13,412 nucleotides of DNA from CAZJLN01 sp964540765 (GTDB lineage: Bacteria > Chloroflexota > Anaerolineae > Anaerolineales > Anaerolineaceae). This document shows, in pieces, positions 6,143 to 12,373 of this stretch; the stretch's first letter is position 1; each line of letters starts with the position of its first letter. The notes under the pieces are model-generated. The model made no database searches, was not told the origin of the DNA, and was given only the letters and a program-made list of their open reading frames with translations. The translations under genes and the position numbers were made by a program. Where the stretch lies: assembly GCA_964540765.1 (NCBI GenBank), contig CAZINW010000049.1, forward strand, positions 1-13,412. Reading direction: 5' to 3'.

Positions 6143-7437
6143 AGGACTGCTCCTATCATCAACCTGACACTCGTACCCTTAACCGGTTGGCTCACGACTG
6201 AGAGCTTGCCACCGACCATCTGGGCACGTTCGCGCATCCCCACAAGACCAAAGTGCCCCGATTTCTCGGCCTTTTCCAGATCAAATCCCAGCCCATCATC
6301 CTCCACCTTCAGCACCAGGGATTTGTCCTCCTGAGCAAGTTGCACGTTTAAATGGCTGGCGTTTGCATGGGAGACAACATTTTCAATGGACTCTTGCGCC
6401 ACCCGGTAAATACATTGTTCAATGTCCGGCGAAAGCGGGGGCAATTCTTTAGGGATGGATAATGTCAATTCCAGGTTGCCGCGATCCGCGCCTGACCTTG
6501 CCAGTTGCTTCAAAGCCAATCCCAGCCCCATCTCTTCCAGAGGGGTGGCACGCAGGGACTTGAGCACGCGGCGGGTTTCCTCCACGCCAGAGCGCGTGAC
6601 AGCCAGGGATTTATCCAGTTGCTGCCTGGCTTTTTCGTGATCCACGTCCCAATAAGCCCTGACGGTCTCAAGCTGCACAGATATGGCTGTGAGCGAATGT
6701 GCCAGGGTATCATGCAGTTCATGCGCCATGCGGTTGCGCTCCCGCGTGATCGTCAGGCTTTCCAGGGTGCTGGCATAATGGGTCAAGCGGGCATTCGCAT
6801 CTGCCAGGGACTTTTGCTGCGCGTGAATGCGACGCATCAACTGGTTGATGAAAAAGCCCACCACAACGAAACTGATCGTCCGAACAAGCGCCAAAAAGAG
6901 GAATACATTGATCGCACTGAACGGAATGGGTGAGAAAGGCTGCATCGATGAAAGCGATCTGTCGGGTCTGTAATAAATGATCAGAGGGGAAATGATATCC
7001 ACAACAATCAGTTCCAAAACCGCAGTCCCAATACTGTAAACAAACACGCCGCCCATACCATAACGCCATGTAGCAATCACCAAAGCCACAAATAATACCG
7101 GCATTTGCCTGAGTGCCATGCCTTCCACATTTGAAAGGACGCCAAAGGCAAAGCCTGAGGTTAACAGGTGGTTGAAGATCATCGGAAGGGCTGCAATCAA
7201 AACCAGCATCAGGGGCAGATAGAATTGTTTAAGAACCCGTCGGATCCACTTCGAATAGGATAGCCCTATAAAAATTGCGGCGGTAAGACCATTAATGAGG
7301 TAGTAAGCCAGGACGCCAAACAGGCTGCGATAGAGATAGAGGTCCATCACCATCAGAGCTGCCAGGTATCCCAACCACAGCCATCCGGCTGTACGCACCA
7401 GGCGGATCAGTTCAGGGTCATCATGGTCATTTTTCAT
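6139..7437 (-). CDS. Membrane sensor histidine kinase (HisKA_3 type)
   Basis: A 432-residue NarL-partner sensor kinase. The first 200 residues hold about six hydrophobic segments (roughly 15-33, 40-60, 73-92, 110-125, 130-155, 175-198) with little extracytoplasmic loop, so it probably senses something in or at the membrane. A short coiled-coil linker (200-232) leads to the HisKA_3 dimerisation box RNRMAHELHDTLAHSL with phospho-acceptor H242. The HATPase domain has its N-box at QESIENVVSHA (348-358), G1 DDGLGF (380-385) and G2 GHFGLVGMRERA (395-406), so it should be active. It overlaps the response regulator gene by 4 nt. No Shine-Dalgarno sequence precedes the ATG; a TATCAT -10 box ends 6 nt before it, so the operon mRNA may be leaderless. 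The signal sensed is unknown. Confidence 0.93.
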   Translation of the reverse strand: MKNDHDDPELIRLVRTAGWLWLGYLAALMVMDLYLYRSLFGVLAYYLINGLTAAIFIGLSYSKWIRRVLKQFYLPLMLVLIAALPMIFNHLLTSGFAFGVLSNVEGMALRQMPVLFVALVIATWRYGMGGVFVYSIGTAVLELIVVDIISPLIIYYRPDRSLSSMQPFSPIPFSAINVFLFLALVRTISFVVVGFFINQLMRRIHAQQKSLADANARLTHYASTLESLTITRERNRMAHELHDTLAHSLTAISVQLETVRAYWDVDHEKARQQLDKSLAVTRSGVEETRRVLKSLRATPLEEMGLGLALKQLARSGADRGNLELTLSIPKELPPLSPDIEQCIYRVAQESIENVVSHANASHLNVQLAQEDKSLVLKVEDDGLGFDLEKAEKSGHFGLVGMRERAQMVGGKLSVVSQPVKGTSVRLMIGAVL

Positions 7438-7443
7438 ACACTT

Positions 7444-7472
7444 ATGATATCACGTTGCACTTCCATTGTCGT
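7444..7472 (-). promoter_or_regulatory. Putative promoter of the kinase/regulator operon
   Basis: On the minus strand ACGACA (7472 to 7467) and TATCAT (7449 to 7444, five of six consensus bases) are separated by 17 bp. The -10 box ends 6 nt before the ATG at 7437, which places the transcription start on or next to the start codon. Confidence 0.5.
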
Positions 7473-7502
7473 CTGCTCCCTGTCATGCCGCCCCACTTTC
7501 TA

Positions 7503-7527
7503 CCATGACATTAAGCATGGATTTTTT
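7503..7527. promoter_or_regulatory. Inverted repeat plus T-run upstream of the VTC operon
   Basis: CCATG (7503-7507) and CATGG (7516-7520) flank an 8-nt A/T-rich centre and are followed by ATTTTTT. Nothing is transcribed into it on the + strand unless the VTC promoter lies upstream, so it could be a leader attenuator or an operator between the divergent kinase and VTC operons. No clear -35/-10 pair is seen for the VTC operon between 7438 and 7606. Confidence 0.35.
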
Positions 7528-7594
7528 AGCAAAATCGTGACCTCCTTCACTTTAAATGCCAGGTCATTCCGGATAAACTGACAGTACGTTGCAG

Positions 7595-7600
7595 AAAGGA
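7595..7600 (+). promoter_or_regulatory. Shine-Dalgarno sequence deciding the VTC start
   Basis: AAAGGA lies 6 nt before the ATG at 7607 and inside the longer reading frame that begins with the TTG at 7589, so the ATG is preferred. Confidence 0.8.
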
Positions 7601-7606
7601 AATGTT

Positions 7607-8392
7607 ATGCCCAACAACCTCAGTCATACCATTCGCACCATCAACCGTTTTGAACTCAAATACCTGCTCCCACTGCGCCAGGCTGAGGCATTCAAACAGG
7701 CATTAAGCGCCTACCTTTCCCCCGATAAGAATGGCAATGGTGAGGGTCGTTACAATATCACCAGCCTTTACTACGACTCGCCAGATCTTCGCTTTTACTG
7801 GGAAAAAATGAATGGCATCAAATTTCGTCGCAAATTGCGCATCCGCCAGTACGAAACCGGGGCAGCTCTTTCTGCTGAATCACCTGTTTTTGTGGAGATC
7901 AAGCAGCACCTTGATCGTGTCACTCAGAAACGTCGCGTTTTACTCCCCTACAAGGACGCATTATATCTGTGCGATCAGCGTGAGATCCCGCAGCATGAAC
8001 CAGCTGATAAAGCATTCATTGACGAGGTTTACACCATGCTCTGGCAGTATAACCTGCAGCCCGTCAGCTTGATCCGCTATGACCGCAGCGCCTGGATTGG
8101 CTCGGACTATGATATTGGGTTGCGCATCACCTTTGATACCAATTTGACCTACAGCACCGGGCAGCAGAACCTGCACCAGGTTCAGCCCTCATTGCCCATG
8201 TTCCCGCCGGATTGGGTGATCATGGAGATCAAAGTCAACGAGCGCATTCCTTACTGGCTGACGGAATTGGTTGCTGCGCATAATTTGCAACTTACACGGG
8301 TCAGCAAGTACTGCCGCAGTATCGAACTGTCACAGGATTTCCGGCCTGTACGTTTTTTCCTAGAGACAGACCAGGTCAAACTGTTGACCTGA
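7607..8392 (+). CDS. VTC-domain polyphosphate polymerase-like protein
   Basis: A 261-residue soluble protein of the VTC family, a tunnel-shaped fold related to CYTH triphosphate enzymes; in yeast VTC4 this domain builds inorganic polyphosphate from ATP. Typical basic and acidic tunnel strands are present in order: RFELKYLL (14-21), YYDSPDLRFYWEKMNGIKFR (55-74), KLRIRQY (76-82), FVEIK (95-99), the QKRR stretch (107-110), RYDR (157-160), GLRITFD (171-177), VIMEIKV (204-210) and SKYCRS (233-238). The E and K residues in these strands match the metal- and phosphate-binding positions of the fold. It has no membrane segment or SPX domain. It is first in an operon with DUF4956 (63 nt downstream) and CotH genes, a recurring bacterial association. 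Polymerase activity is inferred from the family and not proven for these stand-alone bacterial forms. Confidence 0.9.
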   Translation: MPNNLSHTIRTINRFELKYLLPLRQAEAFKQALSAYLSPDKNGNGEGRYNITSLYYDSPDLRFYWEKMNGIKFRRKLRIRQYETGAALSAESPVFVEIKQHLDRVTQKRRVLLPYKDALYLCDQREIPQHEPADKAFIDEVYTMLWQYNLQPVSLIRYDRSAWIGSDYDIGLRITFDTNLTYSTGQQNLHQVQPSLPMFPPDWVIMEIKVNERIPYWLTELVAAHNLQLTRVSKYCRSIELSQDFRPVRFFLETDQVKLLT

Positions 8393-8455
8393 TAAATCAT
8401 GAAAATAATTTTTGCCGGGTGATCTGCCCAAAAAACTAAAACATTGGAGATTTTC

Positions 8456-9148
8456 ATGGATGCATTAAGTGAACTTTTTAATTTTCAAGACCTGACGGGA
8501 GAATTTTCTGTTCTTGACGTGGTGATCTGCCTTTTACTCAGCTTTCTCCTCAGCGCTGGCGTTGGTTGGGTTTACAAGATTACGCACCGCGGCACATCTT
8601 ATTCGCAAAGTTTTGTGGTCACCCTGGTGATGAATGGCATGATCGTTGCTGTGGTGATGATGATCGTTGGGTCCAATATCGCGCGTGCATTCTCGCTTGT
8701 GGGCGCCCTTTCCATTATTCGCTTTCGCAACGCAGTCAAAGAAACCAGGGATGTCGGTTTCATTTTTTTCACCATGGTAATTGGCATGGCAGTCGGAACC
8801 AAATTTTACCTGCTAGCGATCGTAGCGGCAGTTGTGATCAGCATCGTGATCTTGATCATGACCCGCTTCAACTGGTTCAGCCGACCCACATCCAGCCAAA
8901 TCCTGCGCATCCTGGTGCCTAATGGAACCCCTTATGACACCCTCTTTGATTCAACCTTCCTCAAGCATACTAGTTCTTCTGAATTGATCAGCGTTGATTC
9001 AGTTCAAAACGGGCTGTTAACCGAACTGACCTACAGCATTGGTCTCAAGAAACCGAACCAGGTGGAACCTTTCCTGGCAGAAGTCAAGAATTTGAATGGC
9101 AATAACAAGGTCACCTTGATCACTGGTTATAACAGCACCGACCTCTAG
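8456..9148 (+). CDS. DUF4956 membrane protein
   Basis: A 230-residue integral membrane protein of unknown function. Hydrophobic segments lie at about 20-39, 52-72, 101-116 and 117-136; the loop between the second and third carries the family signature GALSIIRFRN (83-92) followed by KETRDVGFIF (95-104), rich in charged residues. The last 90 residues form a soluble domain, probably cytoplasmic (ILRILVPNG onward). DUF4956 proteins are repeatedly found beside VTC-type and CotH-type genes, so a role in delivering or sensing the product of the polymerase at the membrane is plausible, but this is inference. The start is the ATG at 8456: GGAG lies 6 nt before it, whereas an in-frame TTG at 8444 has no ribosome-binding site. 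The 63-nt gap after the VTC gene and 76-nt gap before CotH fit one operon. Confidence 0.9.
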   Translation: MDALSELFNFQDLTGEFSVLDVVICLLLSFLLSAGVGWVYKITHRGTSYSQSFVVTLVMNGMIVAVVMMIVGSNIARAFSLVGALSIIRFRNAVKETRDVGFIFFTMVIGMAVGTKFYLLAIVAAVVISIVILIMTRFNWFSRPTSSQILRILVPNGTPYDTLFDSTFLKHTSSSELISVDSVQNGLLTELTYSIGLKKPNQVEPFLAEVKNLNGNNKVTLITGYNSTDL

Positions 9149-9163
9149 ATATCTCCTTATGAA

Positions 9164-9212
9164 TGCCTGGCAGACTGCAAAAACCGTCGCTCCCACAGCA
9201 GCCTGCCAGGCA
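9164..9212 (+). promoter_or_regulatory. Stem-loop before the CotH ribosome-binding site
   Basis: TGCCTGGCAG (9164-9173) and CTGCCAGGCA (9203-9212) form a perfect 10-bp, G/C-rich inverted repeat with a 29-nt loop in the gap between the DUF4956 and CotH genes. The stem ends 2 nt before the GAGG Shine-Dalgarno sequence. No T-tract follows, so it is not an intrinsic terminator; mRNA processing, stabilisation or translational control of CotH are possible roles. Confidence 0.6.
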
Positions 9213-9224
9213 GCGAGGTAAATG

Positions 9225-10913
9225 ATGAGCCTGAATTTTAAAAGACATTATCCCTTGATCCTGATCCTGGTGATTGTGCTGGTCATACTGGTCATCGCCA
9301 TGGGTAGTCAACGCATCATTGCCTACACCACAGTCAGTGCCAGTGATAACACTTCCAACGGATCCACGCGCTCTGGTGAGAACATCAGCAATACCATCGA
9401 TCTATTGGATGACAGCATCGTTCACAGCGTACAGATCCTTATCTCAGATGAAGATTATCAAAATATGATCACCACCTACCAACAGACGGGCGAAAAAGAA
9501 TATTACAAGGCGGACGTGGTCATTGACGGACTCCTGGTTGAAGATGTCGGCATCCGCCTCAAAGGCAATTCCTCGCTCAGGACAGCCCTGGGTGGCATGG
9601 GCGGCATGGGGGGCAGAGGGTTTTGGGGCAACTCCGATGAAACTGAGGGAGACAATGTCGATGGTGAAAGAACCGCTCCTGAAGGCTTTGACCCTTCCAA
9701 TTTACCTGAAGATCGCAATTGGCCGGGCAGAGGTGTTCCGGGTATGCCATCAGATGGCGAGCCACTTGAAGGTAGTGGAATGCCTTCCGATCGTCAAATC
9801 CCCGAGAATCTGACGGAAGAACAACTCCAGGAGTTGCAAAACCAGATGGGTAACCTGACCGAAGAACAGATCCAGGAATTCCAGGAGCAGATGGGCAATG
9901 TGCCACAAGGAGGGTTTGGCGGAATGGGAACTACAACCGACCCCAGCGGTGAAGCCAGCATTCCCCTGCTGATCAAATTTGATGAGTTCACCGATGGACA
10001 ATCCTACCAGGGTCTCACCCAGCTCTCTCTGCGCACTTATGGCAGTACGTATGATGCTGCTATCCTGCAGGAGCCGCTTACGAATTATGTCTTTGACCTG
10101 GTTGGTTTGCCATCTGCCGATACTGCCTATACCAGTTTTCAATTGAACGATGAAACCCCGAAGCTTTACGTGCTCTCCGAGGTCATTGACGAGGAATACC
10201 TGGCAAAAAACTTTACCAATGCTGACGGCATTCTCTACAAAGCCGAGTTGGGTTCGAGCCTGACTTACATCGATGAAGATCCCAGTTCCTATGCCGAGAG
10301 TTTCTCCCAGGAGACCCGTGAAAACGAGGCTGATATGGCGCCCTTCATCCGCTTTATGGCATTCCTGACAGAGTCCGATGATGCCACTTTTGAAAATGAA
10401 CTGGATGACTACCTGGACGTGGATGCCTTTGCCACCTACCTGGCAGTCAACAACCTGCTGGTCAACACCGATTCGATCATCGGCATGAACAATAATTTTT
10501 ACCTGTACTATGACGACCAGGCTGGTCGCTTCACCCTGCTCTATTGGGATGGCAATGAGAGCCTTGGCAAAATGGCGGGAGGGTCGTCCTCCGCCACCTA
10601 CGACCTCTACATGACCTCATCCCGCGGTATGCGCTCCCCAGGAGGCGGTACAAACATCCTGTTAACCCGTTTTATCGCCACTGACAGTTTCAAGGCACTT
10701 TACGAAGAAAAATTACAGCTCGTCTATGAAAAAGCCTATCTCAGTGGCGCCATGGTTGACTTTGTCAATGCACAGTCAGCCGTCTTCCATGCCTTCAATG
10801 GTGAAGACTCTCTGGTCAGTAACGATAGTTACGATCAGGCCGTTGCATCCGTTCTGAGTTTCATCGAGCAGCGCATGGCTTATTTACAGACCACCCCGCT
10901 CTTGGGAGATTGA
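9225..10913 (+). CDS. Membrane-anchored CotH-family kinase-fold protein
   Basis: A 562-residue protein with an N-terminal signal anchor (hydrophobic residues 10-26 after RHY) and an extracytoplasmic CotH domain; spore-coat CotH proteins are atypical secreted kinases. Recognisable parts are VHSVQILISDEDY (66-78), VGIRLKGNSS (108-117), IPLLIKFDEF (246-255), YLAVNNLLVNTDSIIGMNNN (405-424) and FTLLYWDGNESLG (436-448). D416 (NTD) and D442 (WDGN) are the likely catalytic and metal-binding pair. The domain is interrupted by about 120 residues (123-245) of low-complexity G/M/P/D/E/Q-rich sequence, including GGMGGMGGRG and two 15-residue repeats. It is last in the VTC-DUF4956-CotH operon, 76 nt after DUF4956. 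Two ATG codons are adjacent (9222, 9225); GAGG at 9215-9218 is better spaced (6 nt) for the second. An intrinsic terminator follows. Confidence 0.9.
   Translation: MSLNFKRHYPLILILVIVLVILVIAMGSQRIIAYTTVSASDNTSNGSTRSGENISNTIDLLDDSIVHSVQILISDEDYQNMITTYQQTGEKEYYKADVVIDGLLVEDVGIRLKGNSSLRTALGGMGGMGGRGFWGNSDETEGDNVDGERTAPEGFDPSNLPEDRNWPGRGVPGMPSDGEPLEGSGMPSDRQIPENLTEEQLQELQNQMGNLTEEQIQEFQEQMGNVPQGGFGGMGTTTDPSGEASIPLLIKFDEFTDGQSYQGLTQLSLRTYGSTYDAAILQEPLTNYVFDLVGLPSADTAYTSFQLNDETPKLYVLSEVIDEEYLAKNFTNADGILYKAELGSSLTYIDEDPSSYAESFSQETRENEADMAPFIRFMAFLTESDDATFENELDDYLDVDAFATYLAVNNLLVNTDSIIGMNNNFYLYYDDQAGRFTLLYWDGNESLGKMAGGSSSATYDLYMTSSRGMRSPGGGTNILLTRFIATDSFKALYEEKLQLVYEKAYLSGAMVDFVNAQSAVFHAFNGEDSLVSNDSYDQAVASVLSFIEQRMAYLQTTPLLGD
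9807..9896 (+). repeat. Tandem 45-bp repeat in the CotH gene
   Basis: Two consecutive units encode NLTEEQLQELQNQMG and NLTEEQIQEFQEQMG, 12 of 15 residues identical. They are amphipathic and Q/E-rich, so they may form a short helical pair or coiled coil within the disordered insertion of the CotH protein. Confidence 0.8.
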
Positions 10914-10960
10914 AAGGAGGTGCACATCGATAAATAGTGATTGAAAAGCCACATTCCTAT

Positions 10961-10998
10961 GGGTCCGCCTTGTTCCTCAGGCGGACCCTCTCTTTTGG
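10961..10998 (+). terminator. Strong intrinsic terminator of the VTC-DUF4956-CotH operon
   Basis: GGGTCCGCCT (10961-10970) and AGGCGGACCC (10979-10988) make a perfect 10-bp G/C-rich stem with an 8-nt loop, followed directly by TCTCTTTTGG. It lies 47 nt after the CotH stop codon and is the clearest terminator in the window. Confidence 0.9.
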
Positions 10999-11096
10999 CA
11001 TAAAACTTGCTACATAGAAAATTGAAATCATTGCATAAAACGAGAATCATTATCCTGTAAACCTCACACTATACATTGCTTAGGAACACTCTAATT

Positions 11097-12269
11097 ATGA
11101 CTTGTAAACAGATCAATCTCATAAAATCCAAGACCAAAAACAAACATTTGTTAAAAAGAATTCCCTTTTGGCTAATTCCATCCATATTGATGTTCTTGAT
11201 CTCAGTCTTTCTGATTGGGATGATATTGAAGGATCCATCAGCACCTCCCTCCACACCTGTCCATGAATTGACTGGCACATATCCCAAGACTACACCTACC
11301 CAATCACCCGACGCTGATTTGATGGCTTCTGTCATAAAGGCTGTAAAGGATGGCACTGATGGTTGGGACCATTATGACTGGTCAGTTGATAATGTGATCT
11401 ACAATGCCAATGAAAGTGAGGCGTTGCTCTGGTTAGCGCCCATCGAACGGGAAACAGGTGTTATTCTGGGGACGGAGCCCCGCCGCGCCATTGCCATACT
11501 GTCAGCGGAACAAAATCAATGGCAAGTTTTATTGGAGGATGATCCTCATTTTCAGCAAACATTAAATCAATCATCATTACTTCTGAAAGACTACGTCATG
11601 CAATCCGCTCCACCTGATGAAAATAAGGTGATTGAGGATGGTCCCGTTTATGGCGGATACTACCTTCCCTGGCAGGCTGGTCTCACCAAGCGACTGACCT
11701 GGTCCATCGGTCACTCCTCATGTTACCCGGTGGCACTCTGCACATATGCATTTGATTTTGCCGATGGCAGCATGTTCCCATTGAAGGCAGCCAAGCCTGG
11801 ATTGGTTTTCCATTGGAAGGACACCTGCGCCAATGGAGCTACTGATTGCACCAACAGCATCACACTTGAAGACTGCTCCACTACTCCCTGGACCTATCAA
11901 ATATACTTGCACCTTGCACAGAACAGCATTCCCTCAGCCTTAAAAGTAGTCGGTACACCTGTCAGCCAGGGTCAACAGATCGCTTTGGTGGATGATACCG
12001 GCGCAAGCAGTGGTCATCACGTGCACTTCATGGTGGTCACCGAAAATACGCTCTACAGATCCAGCTATGGATATTATTTCGGATATTCGGTCGATATCAC
12101 CTTCCGGGATGTATTCATCAATTGGGATGCAGCCACCCAAGGCGGACGTCCACGACTTCCGGAAGAAGCAGAAGAATTCGGCGGGGAGGGACAAACTTTC
12201 TATACATCCGGTAACGTGTATCGTCCACTGACACTTAAACTATTTCTTCCCCTCGTACTTAATCATTGA
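11097..12269 (+). CDS. Membrane-anchored M23/LytM-fold protein with a degenerate metal site
   Basis: A 390-residue protein with a basic N-terminus, a membrane anchor at about 24-44 and a P/T-rich linker (48-70), then an uncharacterised region (about 80-180) and an M23-like beta domain (about 205-320). The M23 features are YAFDFADGSMFPLKAAKPGLV (217-237, metal ligand D220), YLHL (270-273, H272) and GASSGHHVHF (302-311, H308 and H310). In active LytM-type endopeptidases a zinc-ligand histidine stands four residues before the aspartate; here that position is T216. The protein may thus be a non-catalytic peptidoglycan binder or use altered metal ligation. Five cysteines (209, 215, 244, 251, 260) fit extracytoplasmic disulfides. 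It ends with LKLFLPLVLNH, a tail type seen in Anaerolineae surface proteins. The ATG at 11097, with AGGA 11 nt upstream, is chosen over the TTG at 11076. It is monocistronic, downstream of a terminator. Confidence 0.82.
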   Translation: MTCKQINLIKSKTKNKHLLKRIPFWLIPSILMFLISVFLIGMILKDPSAPPSTPVHELTGTYPKTTPTQSPDADLMASVIKAVKDGTDGWDHYDWSVDNVIYNANESEALLWLAPIERETGVILGTEPRRAIAILSAEQNQWQVLLEDDPHFQQTLNQSSLLLKDYVMQSAPPDENKVIEDGPVYGGYYLPWQAGLTKRLTWSIGHSSCYPVALCTYAFDFADGSMFPLKAAKPGLVFHWKDTCANGATDCTNSITLEDCSTTPWTYQIYLHLAQNSIPSALKVVGTPVSQGQQIALVDDTGASSGHHVHFMVVTENTLYRSSYGYYFGYSVDITFRDVFINWDAATQGGRPRLPEEAEEFGGEGQTFYTSGNVYRPLTLKLFLPLVLNH

Positions 12270-12323
12270 TATCAGCATGTTATCAAAAAATATCCACCAA
12301 AGCGCAACGGACTAATTTCCCAT

Positions 12324-12329
12324 TATAAT
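12324..12329 (+). promoter_or_regulatory. -10 box of the LuxR-Kelch gene
   Basis: A perfect TATAAT lies 44 nt before the ATG at 12374, giving a predicted leader of about 38 nt that contains the AAGGG ribosome-binding site. No good -35 box is seen at the expected distance, so the promoter may need an activator. Confidence 0.5.
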
Positions 12330-12373
12330 AAGGCATGCTCAAAAAAACGTATCAAACAGGTGAAGGGTAAAGC

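Noticed and set aside
10937..11017. Possible 26-codon gene starting at GTG after the orphan Shine-Dalgarno sequence
   Set aside because: The spacing of 16 nt is too long and the frame runs through the terminator hairpin; no sign of coding selection.
11032..11075. Possible promoter of the M23-like gene (TTGCAT, TATCCT or TATACA)
   Set aside because: No -35/-10 pair has acceptable spacing and match, so no site was called, although a promoter must exist downstream of the terminator.
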